64,000 bases of DNA from Rhipicephalus microplus (GCF_043290135.1 NC_134705.1:102635239-102699238); one strand, 5' to 3'; counted from the stretch's first letter, positions 30,456-43,396 are shown. The notes: generated from the sequence alone by a model not told the origin. Numbers and translations are program-made.

Positions 30456-33125
30456 ATGACTACATTATAACGCTTACTTGTGCGAATGGCTGTGGAGAAC
30501 TCGAGTAAATAATTTACCCAACACGTTCGCAAAAGCCTGTATTTTTCGCTCTCACCATTGTGTTTTGCGAACGCTACAGAAATCACTAAAGCTGAAGTCA
30601 TTTACGTCCGTGGCAATTGACGACGCAAGCGTAGTGCAGAATGGGGTCTTCGTTTTTTGTGAAACGTAGAACTGTTGCGTCTGCTTTCGTTTTCGCCGTC
30701 GTTCGGGTGAGTGTACCAGCAAGCACTTCACCGCGGTTCGATGTCACGTCCGACTAGCGCAGAAAAATTCGTACCTCTTTTTCTGAGTGTTCAATACGCA
30801 AATACATATATTATTTCACTCAACCGTTGTTTCGTTCGCTTTAGTTGCACTTGGTTGCGTAGTGAACTGTGCAAGAGAGTGCGGCTTTACACTACTCAAA
30901 ACTGTGTAGACAGGTGGCACTGCGTGTCCGCGAAACTCCAGAGTCTGACGTCTACTTTTCCCACTTCCTTGTGAATGGCACCGATAAATGTGCAGTTGCG
31001 CTAAGCGCGTGTTTAGGACGGCATACAGAGCACCTTGGCACCTGCTAACTTTCCACTGCTGCAACCAGAATTCCGGGACGGTGTCGAGGCTTCCATGGCG
31101 GGCTCGGCACGGATTTCCACTAGATTCCGCGATACTGGCAAACGACCATAAGCGTGTGAAGGCCTTCCCTAAAGGGTAGTGGGAGCGAAGGTTAGTCGTG
31201 ACGCACCCCACTTTCTGTTATGGCAATATGTTGGGATGCCTTTGCACCCCTCTCTTTCTCCTTTTCCAATCACGTCAATATATGGGGCTGATGGGCGGTC
31301 CCTCTCTTAACCAAGTGTCCACCATGCGCACGGCTATGTTCACGCCAAGATACGCCATATATGCGTCCTTGGCAAGGAATGCCGCAGCCGTGAGCATCAG
31401 CTGCAACACCGCAGCCTTGATGCCAGGTTCACAAGGTGCCTTCCCCGACTACGCTCTGGAGGCTTTGCGTATTTTGACCAAACTATCGCATCAGTTCAAC
31501 CACATGATGTAGACGAACTTCGGGTTCCCGCCTGCTGCTTCGCTGCAGTTCACTGCTCCGGCAGTACTGAAGTACCGCGGCTCCTTGGACAACCTCTCCT
31601 GGTAGACTGAGACCATCTGTTCTCTCGGCACCCTCCATATCTGGCCGGCATATTGAAAGTGACTTAACACCATCGACCACTTTCGCAATTCCGGCATGTC
31701 TGGCATGTCTATGACGGCGTCAGGTTAAAATGAGGCAGGTGCAAAATAAGCACGGCAAAATAAGCAGGTAAAAATAGCCACACAGAACTCATATGCTTTA
31801 TTATTGTCTCTCTTGCAGAATATTTGAAGTGGTGAAGCAAATGTTTGGTGCTTTTTGTGTTTTAACACAAAACATTTAAATCTTTTTTCAGGTACGTGCG
31901 AGAATGGCATTTGCACATAGTGCAATGTCAGGAATACTCATTTGTCGAATGGTTTTGTGGAGATAAAATAAATAGTTTTTATTTTCCATGTATTGTGAAA
32001 CTTCTAAATTCTCTTTCTTTGAACTGCTGAGTGTTGCAGTGCAAAGTGATCAAGTATATTTACAAAGCACACAGAATTCAAAAATGAAAAGTTATCATAT
32101 ACTTCTTATATTACGCGATAAGCTATCAAATTTTTATTTAGAAGCATATTTCGATCTACTGCATGCACTTTTGGCAACTACCTACGCGTCTATCTATCTG
32201 GCGGCCTTCTTCTGGGTTCTTTCATGATTACCCTCTTCTTTTGTGGTACACCAAAATTAGCATGGGAGGGCAATTAGATTTTACGTATACGACTCCGTGG
32301 TCATGATATGAATAAAGCTGCAATCCCATCGCGTACGTCGTCAACCATTTCCAACAGACAATTGCATATATACCCCTAGCCGCGAGCGGGTTGGCGGCAC
32401 TGGTATGCGGGTATGCGCTGCAGGTGGTTGACACGCCATATATTCACAGGAAGGGCGAGAACACTCGGGGAATTTTCGCATAGGAACGTTAGCAACAAAA
32501 TACAGCACACGCAAAAGGCTGCGAAGGCGCTCTAGTGCTTCCTGCGTTCAACCAGTCTCTTCAAACGACTGTGATGTGTATCTATTTCCAAACTTATTTG
32601 ATATCTCTCTCTCTATCTTCTTTCCGGCCCCTATTTCTCACTCCTGTACAGGGCAGCAGACCAGTTCTTCTAGTTCCACATCCATGTCTTTTTCTTTACT
32701 TTATATTTATCTCTCTCTACAGCATATCCACGGAGGGAATAATGATGAGCGGGGAACCTTCGGAGGGTTCCATCAATAAACCGTAAATCCTCTGTTCATA
32801 CGTCGGCCAGTTCGACTGTCTGTCTGTTGTCTGCCCGTACGTCTGTCCATCAATCCGTCCAAACCTACTGAGTGAGTCATAGAACCAGGCAGTCACGTAC
32901 CAATGGAGCCATGCATGTACAGACCCGCGGCTTAAGGAGTGTCGCCCCTAGAAGCTGATATCAGCTGCATTGACGCGACCATTGTGAAAAAATTGCCGCC
33001 TACATCTTTCCACGGGGAGAACTAGAGTAAATGCGTCGTAGAGTGGTGGAGCCATTGCGCAATTGTTGTGTGATTGGGTATGGTTTAGGAATGCTTAACT
33101 GTTATTTCCAGTTTATTATCCTTAT
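30456..33125. other. Mixed intergenic DNA with unrecognised open frames
   Basis: Apart from the coding-like block noted separately, I see no gene. The segment 32636-32780 (CCTGTACAGGGCAGCAGACC, then a CT-rich run and AATAAA near 32776) resembles the 3' end of a repeat, but I cannot place it. Confidence 0.35.
30816..31706 (-). other. Coding-like block of unrecognised origin
   Basis: The minus strand has three consecutive long open pieces in different frames: 31491-31706 (LRKWSMVLSHFQYAGQIWRV), about 31260-31440 (AAVLQLMLTAAAFLAKDAYM) and 30816-31211 (131 codons, with several Cys and Trp). Composition is more protein-like than the neighbourhood. No splice sites join them convincingly. It may be a decayed gene or an unknown element. 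I do not recognise a family. Confidence 0.25.
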
Positions 33126-33159
33126 TTATTTATTGAAGTCAAAGCGTATATTAAAACAA

Positions 33160-33465
33160 GGAATGGTGGACATGGTGTAAACCACCACCCACCATTGCAG
33201 TGGATTAATGTAGTGGGTGAATGATGTGAAACGTCCACCATGGTGTATCGTGCGCTGTGGTGGATGCTGCAGTGCCGGGAACGCTTGAGCGCGAAATGGC
33301 GTCAGAATCACCGTGATGAGCTGCCACATAATTAAAAGAGAATCGAATAAAAAACGATGTATAAACACCCGTCCCGTAAAAAATAGAAAAACAGGCTATC
33401 ATAGATGATTGAACGTGCGACCAGTGGATTGCCATTTGGAGACACTAACAACTTCGCCGTGCTTT
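33160..33465 (-). repeat. Second tRNA-derived SINE family, copy 2
   Basis: This aligns in order with 13908-14195: GGTGGACATGGTGTAA, CCACCA, GTAGTGGGTGAA, GTGGATGCTGCAGTGCCGG, AACGCTTGAG, GCGAAATGGCGT, ATCACCGTGA. Its tRNA-like head at the right end is more worn than in copy 1. It borders the 3' end of the Tx1-group LINE. Confidence 0.7.
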
Positions 33466-34720
33466 TTATGCTTTATTGCCTGTTCATGGGCGCGTAAATC
33501 AAACTACAAGCACAACAAAAACAAGCAGCAACACTTCGACAGAAACTAAAATTCCCTAAATACTACCAAGGGCTGTACTCTCGACAACCACTCAGGTACA
33601 ATCTCCTGAGTTTTGTGTAGTTCAGCAAACTTGGCCTTACATTCACGGAAATACATTGGTGCAGGCCGTGCACCCTGATCGCAATGAAAACCCGCCATAT
33701 GGGCCTGCCATAAACAGTAAAGCGCACATAGCATAATCAAATCAAAACGCATTCCCTCTTCGTCCACTATTTGCAGAAATCCTATACTATATAAATTTAA
33801 AGTTAATTCCTTCTTTAACGTCATTTGAAGTACATTCCAAAATTATACTGCCTCCCAACAATGTAAGAAAACATGGTCTATAGTTTCCAGTTTTTCACAG
33901 CTAAGACAGTTTGTTCCCCAAGGTGAGTAAAAACTAAGGTCTGCTTCTAATGTCTTGAGAGATAGTGTACTTGTGTGAAGCTCTAAAAAGGAGTTCACGA
34001 CAGGAGCCACTTGCAATCTCTTCACTCATTTAAGCACATCTTGCCCTTGATCACCAGTGTACATGGTACGGTACAGGGGTTTCGGTAAAACATCACACAC
34101 ATCTTTTTCAAGTTTTTGCTAGTCACTGAAAAACTATTCATTGAAACATCAAACAGATAAAAACCGTGAACTTAGAATAACCTCTTTAGGATGCCCGCGG
34201 ACAGCACCGGCCATGTCATTCGTGCTAACCACATATCCAGCTAAAGCCCGCATCAGTCTAAGCTGGTACACTGTACGTAAGAAACGATCCCTTGTGTAGC
34301 GAAAAAAAAAGAACCTATTTACGACTTGGCGTACGAAAAGATGTGGTAAACCCAGCCCTCCGTGTTTCAGTTTTCGAAACAGGTTAGTTCGACTGCATCT
34401 CTCCCAGTTGGGGCCCTCACGAACACTGCAAAGATGTGATGGAGCTCCGGTATGTTTGTCCTTGAACAATGCAATACTTGCATCACATACCAAAGTTTTT
34501 AGGCAAAAAAAAGTTACAGACGAACGCCCTCGAAAACACTGACAGATGATTACAGTTGCATCTATTGGCTTTCGTCCGGATTGTTTTCGCTTGTTCCGGC
34601 CAGTAGTTCTCATTACCTTTATAATATTCCAGTGACACACAAAGGTACTTGATGGGTGTGGTCACCCAATTAACATTGGCAATATAGTCTGGTCTTGACG
34701 ACCACTCTCCATGCCAGAAT

Positions 34721-34956
34721 TGATTGATATGTGGGGTTTAACGTCCCAAAACCACCATATGACTATGAGAGACGCTGTAGCGGAGAGCTCCGGAAATTTC
34801 GACCAACCTGGGGTTCTTTAACGTGCACTCAAATCTGAGCACACTGGCCTGCAACATTTCCGCCTTCAACGGAAATGCAGCCGCACAGCCTGGATTCGAG
34901 CCCGTCGCCTGCGTGTCAGCAGCCAAGTACCTTCGCCACTAGACCACCGCGGCGGG
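34721..34956 (-). repeat. Ruka SINE inside the Tx1-group LINE
   Basis: Full set of Ruka landmarks on the minus strand: GCCGCGGTGGTCTAGTGGC at the right end, GTGCACGTTAAAGAACCCC, and the tail next to ATCAATCAATT. A five-base AGAAT flanks both ends (34716-34720 and 34957-34961), which is weak for a target-site duplication. The insertion separates RT and post-RT parts of the LINE. Confidence 0.9.
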
Positions 34957-34975
34957 AGAATAACATTTTTTTCTT

Positions 34976-35042
34976 TCCGACACTTGGATTCGAACCCGGG
35001 CCTTCATGCTCCGAAAGCGATTGTCTTCACCACTACCCTACA
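34976..35042 (-). repeat. tRNA-like sequence with short A-rich tail (SINE scrap)
   Basis: On the minus strand GGGTAGTGGTGAAGAC resembles an A box and CCCGGGTTCGAATCC is a perfect B box, followed by GGAAAGAAAAAAATG. The acceptor ends do not pair, so it is not a functional tRNA. It is best read as a small tRNA-derived retroposon, or another SINE's head. Confidence 0.5.
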
Positions 35043-36111
35043 CACCCATTTTATACCAAAACTCAGACACTTTTCCTAGTTTAGTAGACTGCCATTTGCA
35101 TTACCGAACCTTTTGACTATAATCATGGTCGTGGTAGCACTATGTTGATCATTGCAACAAACAGCCGCATCGTCGGCATACGCCAGAATTTTAACTTCGG
35201 ATTCTTGTAATCTAAAGCAATGAATGGTACTGTTTTGAGGTATTGCTAAGCACTTCAATTCTATATATAAACTTAACAGTAGGGGACTCAGCGCGCAGCT
35301 GTGAAGGACAGAACGCTTTATGTTAATTGTAACTCCTATTCTCGTCTTGATCACCAGACGGGTCATGCAGTTCCAGTATGCCGTAGATACCCCATCTCTG
35401 ATTAGAGAACCAATGTTGACATAGTCAGAAATGGCAAGCAGAAGATTGTTGAAAACACAATCAAAAGCTTTCTCGAAATTAATCTGTAGAAAGATTACTC
35501 GTTCTTGATTGGCATCGCAGCACTCGAGCAGGCAAGGCATCTTGTGTATATTGGTCATAATGGAGCGTTCCATAATCCCGAATGTTTGGCGGGGCTATAC
35601 CAATTCTCTGATTACCCCTTGAAGTCGCCCAGCTAATACTTTCAATAAAATTTTGTGATCACAATTAGTTAGGGATATAGGTATATACGAAGAAACTAAT
35701 TTTAACTTCTGTGAGTGTTCTCTCTTAGGTGTCAAAACTGTATGTGATTGACTTAAGGACCTAGGGAGGCCAGTAAGTTTATAAGCCTGATTGAAGACGT
35801 CTGCGAGTACTTGGGATGATTCATTTTTAAACTCTTTGTTAAACGAAGTTCAAAGCCCGCCCGGCCCGGGAGATTTACTAGGATTCATTTTATCTATAGC
35901 AGTTTCTACTTCAATTGGCGTAATAGATAGCTCCAATGCGGATTTGGTGTCATTTGACATCTTCGGCATTCTGCTAAGGAGCTCATTATCGGCAAGCTGC
36001 AATGGCCTCTGAATCAATGGGCGCGGCAGCGAAGTGTGCTTCGTAGTGTTTGCCAAACGCTCATCCTATTTTTTCATCATCTGAAACTTTAAGGCCGTTC
36101 ATTTTAATTTC

Positions 36112-36885
36112 ATTTCATTTCATTTTATTACCTTAAAGACCCCATTGAAGGGGTATTACATAAGGGGTGGGTACATATATGAAAACGCAAAAGCCATTTT
36201 TTTTTCAATGCAAAGTAATTTGTTACGGTGTTCAAAAAGGTGGTAGGACAGGTTATGGCGGTGATTTCGTTAACAAGGACGTTCCAGTCCGTAGCTGCAC
36301 GAAAAAAGAATGAGGACGAAAAAGTGACGGTGCGCATACGCGGCCGCTCAACTTGTTGCGGGTGACCAGTGCGATGGGAGATGCGTGGCGGAGGAAGAAT
36401 GTATGGTGGCCTGCCGAGCGAGCTGTAAGAAAACTTGTGAAAAAGGGATAGACTAGAAATGCGGCAACGAGATGCAAGCAATGATAGGCCAGATTCTGTT
36501 TTCAGTGCTGATATGCTGACGTCGTAAGAGTACAAAGAATGAATAAATCGTGTAGCTGGATTTTGAAGTGACTCGAGTTGATTGATGAGATATGCTTGAT
36601 GCGGGCTCCAAATGGCTGATGCGTATTCTATCTTCGTCCTTACGAGAGATTGATAAGCTAGTAATTTGACATTATTGGGAGCGTGACGCAAATGGCGTTT
36701 TAAGAATCCGAGTGTTTTGTTAGCAGATGCAATGATATTCGTAATGTGCGTTGCCCAAGTTAAATCGCTACAAAGGGTTACTCCGAGATATTTATAGGAA
36801 GGAACTCACTCGAGGTTTGTGTCAGTAATTTGGTACGGGAATACTATCGGATTTCGATGGCGGTGAAAGGAAAGGATGGCCTATA
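36112..36885 (-). mobile_element. 5'-truncated CR1/Jockey-group LINE inside the Tx1-group LINE
   Basis: The minus strand reads [16 protein letters not shown], then [20 protein letters not shown] and the C-terminal region (36128-36691 open). Its 3' UTR has CACCCCTTATGTAATACCCC and ends in TGAAA repeats. The coding and 3' UTR landmarks match the LINE at 21040-22772, so both belong to one family. It lies between RT and linker pieces of the older LINE. Confidence 0.85.
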
Positions 36886-38036
36886 TATGATTTCGTCTGG
36901 CATGACTCTTCTCTAATCCAAGCACTCGCTTCGTCGGGCGATCATCCACAGTCATTGATGTTGGTCTGGCTGGCACTAATGCTCCGCAATAGCGTTCCTC
37001 CTCATATACGTCTATCATCTGTTTTGATACTCCGCATATCGTCATCATATACTCCAGGTTCTTCACATTTAGGTGCTCTTAGCCTCTCAAGTGTACATCT
37101 AAGCTCTTTCTCCTTCTTTTTACATTCAGAAGATACAACGCTAGATCTCTCTATTGCTTTCATTTTGATTCGTTGCTTAAACAGCCCCCACTCTTCTCCT
37201 ATTTTGTCCTTGCGCCCCATGTTAATAATGTTCATTTCTTTTATAACTTTGCGCTAAATAATTCATCCCTTAAGAGGTTAGAGTTCATTTGCCACTGTTC
37301 TAAAAAAGACGTTCCTTTTTTTTGACTTGATATGGCATTTTACAAGACAGTGATTAGAAAAAAGAAACAGGGACAACGTTATAACTGCTACACGGGGCTA
37401 TCGCATCCGCAGTAAGGTAAAGTCGATCCAATCAGCCATTTCTTGTGCCCTGAAAGTGGGTATACTTCACATATCGGGAGCTATACACACACTGCGCTAG
37501 ATTTGCTAATTCGTATTCAATAATCACCTGTGCCAGGACATCACTGATTTTGTGTTTGACGTTGCTACTGCTTGATCTATCACTTTTATTTAAGACACAT
37601 TTGAAATCCCCCACCAATAAGAGTTTCCATCCAGTACACATATGTTGTCGTTAGTTGAAAAAAACTCGCTTTTTACTGGCCAGTAGTTGGAGCATAAGCA
37701 CATAGAATGCGCCATTCAGTGTGACAATACACAATATCACACCATACTGTTCGACCTGGCGAGCATTAAAATACATTTTGTATGACTTATCCTGGAATAT
37801 TTCTAACAAAATGAACACATCCCCCAGATGTACCTAAGGCATGGCTCGCAGTCGCAAAATACCGTGGTGTAAACTTAAGCACCATGCTCCCAGTCTCCTC
37901 CTCTCTTTCAACTTTCGGCTCCTACTCTGCAAATGTATCCATATTTTTTCCAACAGCAACGGATAGACATGACTTGGCTTCTTCTTTGAAGTTAAGCCTC
38001 TAACGTTCAGAGTACTGAAGCTGAATTATATTTGAG

Positions 38037-38507
38037 GTGCCATTTCAACAATGTGGAGGAGTTAGGCAGGAAGCATGGCGCTTACTTTGCACGTCTAGCG
38101 CTACGCTAGACGCCGTCGGGACCGGCCAAATGCCTGGTTTCACTGCACAGTGGATTGAATTGGGTCACAGCTCTCTTGTCCGTGGTTCCACCAGCTCTTG
38201 TTCTAATGCTGGTGCGTCTGTTAGTCGGCGTCTTTGCCGGTGGTTCTTCCACGGTACTTGCGCTGTTCTTGCCTCCCGTCTTCGCAGGTTTCCCAATGGT
38301 CTCTTAATGGCTCAAACGGCACCACTAGACCCAGAAACGCAGCTGGCGTTGCGCGTGTCTCCGTCCATATTCAAGTCAAATCCGACGCTGCAAGAGGCAC
38401 CATCGGCTACTTGGCCCTGTTCCGACACTGCGGCAGACGCTCTGCGGAATTCACAGGTTACGTCTGCCACTGCATATTCAGCTGTCTTGGTCGATACCCC
38501 TTCTTAA
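38037..38507 (-). pseudogene. ORF1: Tx1-group LINE ORF1, C-terminal half
   Basis: The minus strand gives polar, low-complexity protein (STKTAEYAVADVTC; KPAKTGGKNSASTVEEPPAK) between the Ruka tail and the endonuclease start. This fits a disordered ORF1 tail. The open plus-strand frame 38037-38507 is its shadow. Assignment depends on position and on the matching target-site duplication across the Ruka. Confidence 0.5.
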
Positions 38508-38549
38508 TTTGATTATTATGTGGGGTTTATCGTCCCAAAACCACCATAT

Positions 38550-38719
38550 TGTTACGGAAGAGAAGAGACATTATGTTGACAAAGCTGTGGATGAAGTGTG
38601 TTTCAAACCAGCAGCAGCGGTGTGACCGGTTTACCAGACACTGAGTGGAGACGACTTTTCCTCGTCTTCGTCAGGCACACACGCGCATCGTCCCACAAAA
38701 TGCCAAAATGCATGTAGCA
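38550..38719 (-). repeat. Gypsy A 3' LTR
   Basis: It opens TGTTACGG and closes GTAGCA on the plus strand. Diagnostic bases shared with 47657-47826, such as TTTCAAACCAGC, distinguish it from the Gypsy B LTRs. Confidence 0.85.
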
Positions 38720-38754
38720 AGATCCACGGTGGTAGAGGCGCCGTCCTAGCGCAT

Positions 38755-40622
38755 CTAGGTCTCAACGTCAGCGGGAGAGTGGTAAGGCTTCGAGCGTGCC
38801 ACATGTACGATATCGGTGGCCTGTGGGGCAGTTGAAGGTGATGACGCAGCAGGGGTGATTTTGTGTGTCACAGGAGAAACCTCATGAAGGACCCGATATG
38901 AACCTAAGTAGCGGGAAAGAAGTTTTTCGAAAAGCCGACTTGTCGGATCGGGGACCATAGCAGCACCAATGAACCGGTTAAGAAGTGCTCCTCATGAGGC
39001 CGTTGATCGTACAAACGCCGCTGCTTCTCTTGAGAGGTCAGAAAGCGAATGCGGGTGATTTCGCGTGCGCAGAAAGCCCGAGTGATTGCGTCAAGAACAT
39101 ATTCGCTGGTCAGTGTAACGGTAGACAGAAAGACTGTATGTAGGGGTAATGTACGTTCTCGGCCAAACAAAGAAAAAAAATGGGGAGTAAGCAGCAGTGC
39201 GATGGCGAGAATATTTACTTGCAAATGTCACGTTTAACAAAGCAGTGTCCCAGTCAGAGTGGTTGGAAAAAGATATTTCACAAGCATGTCTCTAAGTGTT
39301 CGATTCAGATGCTCCGTGAGTCAATTTGTCTATGGGTGGTACGACGTAGTGAGCTTGTACCTCGTTTCACATAACTGAAGGATGTCGGCTATGACATTTA
39401 ATAGAAAGGCGTGGCCACAGTCTGTAAGCAGATGGCATAGAGCTCCATGTCGCAAGATCACACCCTTGAGGAGGAAGTCGGCGACATCTGTGGCGCAGCT
39501 TGTTGGTAGTGCTTGTGTGATGGCGTAGCGTGTGGCGTAGTCTGTGGCCACAGTTATCCTCCTGTTACCAGGATAAGACAAGGGAAAAGGGCCCAGGAGA
39601 TCTAAGACACCGCTGAAGAAAGGTTCTTACGAATCGTCAAGTGAGTGAAGGTGCCCGGTGGAAAGCATCGATGGTGTTTTGTGGCGCTGACATTCATCAC
39701 AAGCCGCAACGTATCTTCTGACTGAGCGCTAAAGCCCGGGCCAGAAGAAGCGTCGGCAAATCTGTTCGTAAATGCATGACACACCAAGGTGACCAGCAGT
39801 TGGAAGGTCATGGAGTTCGTGGAAAAAAGCAGAGCGGAGGTATTTTGTATTTTGAAATGATGAGCGGCTGGGCTGGTCCAGCTTGGTAGAACGTCTGCCG
39901 GTATAGGACACCATTGTGGAGGATAAATTAGCATTGGGACCTGTCGGAAAATGGTGATTCGAGATGTTCGATTATAGCATGTAAGGATGCATCACGGCGT
40001 GGGTCGTCTCTGATGCGAGTTAGCAGCGAAACAAAAAAGGCGCAAGTATTGGTGTTGGTTTCAGGTGTCAAGGATGGTGCTCAATTCATCAACCGCGTAC
40101 GGGAGAGGCAGTCTGCATCCTGATGTAGGCGTCCCTACTTGTGAGTGACTGTATAGGTATATTCTTGTAGTGGGAGAGCCGAGTGGCCAAGCCAGCCAGT
40201 AGGATCCTTCAGTGACGAAAGCCGACAGAGCGCGGGGTGGTCCGTTATTACAGAGAAATTTGCACCATATAATTATCGGTGGAACTTCATGACCGCCCAA
40301 ACAAGCGGAAAAGATTCACGTTCTGCTATGGAATAGTTGCGTTCAGCAGCTGTGAGAAGTCGGCTAGCTTAGGTGATTACTCAGTCGTGTCCCCGCTGGC
40401 GTTGGACTAGGGCGGCTTCAATCCCGTGGCCACTCATATCGTTTTGGACTTCTGTTGGAGTGGTCGGGTCAACGTGGGCCAATATAGGTGGAGTCGTGAA
40501 GAGGGTGATGAGGTGAGATAAAGCGATAGCTTGAGCGGAGCCCACGTAAAAGTCACGTCTTTCTTCAGAAGGTCGGTGAGTGGTCGAAGGATTGTTACAA
40601 AATATTTCAAGAACCTTCTAAA
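38755..40622 (-). pseudogene. pol: Gypsy A RNase H and integrase pseudogene
   Basis: RNase H pieces are near 40200-40400 (VWAVMKFHR, TDHPALCRLSSLKDPTGWLG). The integrase finger is near 39729-39934 (LHDLPTAGHLGVSCIYEQIC, RRFFWPGL). The core is at 39330-39581 (ATDYATRYAITQALP, LLTDCGHAF). The C-terminal domain is at 38755-38958 (LLSRYLGSYRVLHEVSPVTH). Several frameshifts break it. Confidence 0.85.
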
Positions 40623-40626
40623 ATAT

Positions 40627-40800
40627 TGTTACGGAAAAGAAGCTACGCCGTAGTGACGAGGCTGGGGATTAGACGTACTTAAAACGAGCAGTAAGGGCGT
40701 GACCGGTTCACCAGCGATTGAGCGGAGGCATTCCTTCGTCTTCTTCGTCAGGCACACACGCACGTCGTCCCCTAGAATATCACTATACAATCATGTAGCA
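40627..40800 (-). repeat. Gypsy B 3' LTR
   Basis: It has the same length (174 bp) as 44581-44754. I count about 24 differences by eye, near 86% identity. Confidence 0.9.
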
Positions 40801-40848
40801 TAACCCCGGTGGCACAAGCGCCGTCTCGGCGCACCTAAATGTCAACGT

Positions 40849-42660
40849 CACTGGGAGAGTGGTAAGCCTTCAAGCGTGCATCATATACAATATCGGTAGC
40901 CTGTTAGACACATGAAGGCGGCAGGGTGTCAGGACCAATATCATATGTTACAGGAGTAACCACACGAAGGAGTTGGTATTAACCTGTGTAGCGCGTAAGC
41001 AGTTTTCCTGACAAGCCAACTTGACGGGTCGGAGACGAAAGCAGGAGCAAAGAACCGGGCGGAAAGCGTATGTCGCGGTGTCGTTGGTGATACAGACGCC
41101 ATTGCTTCTCTTGAGAGATCAGAAGGCGAAAACGGGTGATTTTGCGTGCGTGAGCGGGCCGACTGATAGCGTGCATGCCATATTCATGAGTCGGTACTGC
41201 AGGGGACAGTATGATGGTGTCTAGAGGCAATGTCGATTCTCGGCCAAACAGCTGAAAAAATGGAAAGTAAACGGCAGTATCATGGCGCGGAGAATGGTAG
41301 GTGAATGTGACGTACGCCAACGCGAAATCCCAGTCAGTGTGGTTGTTAGAAACACACTTAGCGAGCATGTCTCTAAGAGTTTGATTTGGACGCTCCATGG
41401 GTCTGTTGGTTTCCGGGTTATATGGCGTAAGATGCTTGTGTCTCGTTTAACGAGACTGCAAGATGTCGGCTACGACCTTCGACAAAAAGGTGTGGCCACG
41501 TTCTCTAAGCAGCTGCCATGGTGCTCCGTATTGCGAAATCACGTCTTTGAAGAGGAAGTCGGTGACATCCATGGCGAAGCTTGTGGCAAGAGCTCGTGTG
41601 ATGGCATAACTCGTGGTGTAGTCAGTGGCCACGGTTATCCACTTCTTATCTGAGGAAGGCAAGAGGAAAGGGCCAAGTAGGTCCAAGCGAACGCGCAAAG
41701 ACGGTTCTGACGGAATGTCAAGTGGTTGAAGGCATCCAGCGGGAAGTGTCGCTGGTGTTTTGCGGCGTTGACATTCCTCACAAGCCGCACCATATGTTAT
41801 GACTGGGCGTGCAAGCCCTGGCCAAAAGAAGCGTCGGCGTATTCAGTCGTGAGTGCGTGACACACCTACGCGACCAGCAGTCGGAAGGTCATGAAGTTCA
41901 TGTAGAACTTCCGAGCGAAGGTTTTTCGAATATACAAGCAGCAGGACCAGGCCAGTCTATCCGGCTCAAAACTTTGGCGGGTTAATACACCTTAGTGGAG
42001 CACGAATGAGCCATGGCACTGATCTTAAGATGATGAGGCGCTCAATGATAGCACGCAACGGCGCATCATGGAACTGCTCGTCACTGATGCATGCCATTTG
42101 CAAAAGGGAAAATACGCAAGGCTCGTTGTCGGCGTCAGGCATAGTGCTCGACTCAGCAACCGGGTAGCGGGAGAGGCAGTCTGCGTCCTATGTAGGGGTC
42201 CTGACTTGTACGTCACAGTATAAGTATACTCTTGCAGTCGCGAAACCCAGCGCCCGAGCCAGCCAGTAGGATCCTTCAGTGACGTAAGCCAACATAGTGC
42301 ATGATGGTCAGTTGTCACAGAGATATTTGTTCCATATAAATATGGGCGGAATTTTGAGACTGCCCAAACAAGAGCACGACATTCACGCTCTGTAATGGAA
42401 TAGTTGCGCCCAGAAGTTGTGAGGAGGCGGCTAGCGTAGGCGACCACTCCGTCGTGTCCCCGTTGGCGTGGGTCTAGAACGGCTCCGATTCCGGGACCAC
42501 TAGCGTCGGTTCGGGTTTTCTGTCGGAGCGGATGGGTCGAAGTGAGCCAGTATAGGTGAAGTCGTCAGTAGTGTGATTAAGTGAAAAAAACAGCAGCTTG
42601 GTCGGTACCCCACGTAAAGGTGACGTCTTTCTTCAGAAGCTCTGTGAGGGTTTGAGCGAT
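40849..42660 (-). pseudogene. pol: Gypsy B RNase H and integrase pseudogene
   Basis: RNase H is at 42025-42447 (YASRLLTTSGRNYSITEREC, TDHHALCWLTSLKDP). The integrase core is at 41447-41698 (GPFLLPSSDKKWITVATDYT). Late integrase is at 40979-41398 (MERPNQTLRDMLAKCVSNNH, VTFTYHSPRHDTAVYFPF). The finger region near 41700-41900 is frame-shifted. The copy is broken but clearer than Gypsy A. Confidence 0.88.
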
Positions 42661-42674
42661 GGTTGTGAAATCTT

Positions 42675-43387
42675 TCACAAACCTTCAAAAATAGGAAAAA
42701 GTCTTACAAAACTCCTGGCATCTTTGGCTGACTGGGGTACTGGAAAAGTGGTGACTGCATGAGTTTTCTCGGGGTTAGGCTGCACACCAGAGGCATTGAA
42801 AAGGTGACCCAACACTCTAATTTCCCGGCGTCCGAAGTGGCACTTCGGTGCGCTTATCTGAAGGCCTGCAGTGCGGAATATCTCAAGAATAGCTGACAAA
42901 CGCTGGAAGTGGAGAATACACATTGTTGGAGAATACAAAATGACATCGTCAAGATAGCAAAGACATGTTGACCATTTGAACCCAAGTAGCAGAGAGTCAT
43001 CATGCACTCGAACGTTGCTGGGGCGTTGCATAGCCCGAACGCCAAAACTTTGAACTGATATAGGCCGTCTGGAGTTGCTAACGTAGTCTTCTCTCGATCT
43101 TTTTCGTCGACAGCAATCTGCCAGAGGCAGGAACGTAGGTCTATTGAAGAAATGTATCGGGCACCGTGGAGACAATCGAGAGTGTCATTGATGCGGCGTA
43201 AAAAGTAGACGTCCTTTTTCGTGATTCTATTCAGATGGCGGTAATCCATGCAGAAGCACCAAGTGCCATCTTTCTTTTTAACGAGCACAACGGGGTACAC
43301 CCAAGGGCTTAAAGAGGATTCAATATTTCGTATGGCTAGCATTTTGGTGACTTCTTGTTGAATAACTTTACGCTCGGTGGCAGCCAC
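42675..43387 (-). pseudogene. pol: Gypsy B reverse transcriptase pseudogene
   Basis: Frame 42854-43387 covers KKDGTWCFCMDYRHLNRITK, SIDLRSCLWQIAVDEKDREK and LCNAPATFECMM. A frameshift near 43010 moves the rest to frame 42675-43175, with CYLDDVILYS (catalytic YLDD) and CHFGRREIRVLGHLFNASGV. Both halves look conserved, so one frameshift is the main lesion in RT. Confidence 0.88.
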
Positions 43388-43396
43388 TCAGTATGG

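Larger units (their letters stand above)
33546..38000 (-). pseudogene. ORF2: Tx1-group LINE ORF2 (endonuclease, RT, C-terminal zinc region)
   Basis: Endonuclease pieces near 37432-37960 include LLVGDFKCVLNKSDRS. The linker near 36890-37235 has RRIYEEERYCGA and VDDRPTKRVLGLEK. RT pieces are IDKMNPSKSPGPGGL near 35855, NFEKAFDCV near 35480, CALSPLLLSLYIE near 35290 and ILAYADDAAV near 35170. The post-RT part includes LKHGGLGLPHLFVRQVVNRF near 34340. The C-terminal Cys/His motif is NCLSCEKLETIDHVFLHC near 33850-33920. Multiple stops and frameshifts occur, plus insertions at 34720-34956 and 36112-36885. Confidence 0.85.

Noticed and set aside
34976..35042. Functional tRNA gene
   Set aside because: A and B boxes are present but the acceptor arm does not pair and an A-rich tail follows. 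It is a retroposed tRNA-like piece.
38037..38512. Plus-strand 156-codon and 92-codon ORFs as genes
   Set aside because: They are antisense to the ORF1 tail of the Tx1-group LINE and have no recognisable domain.
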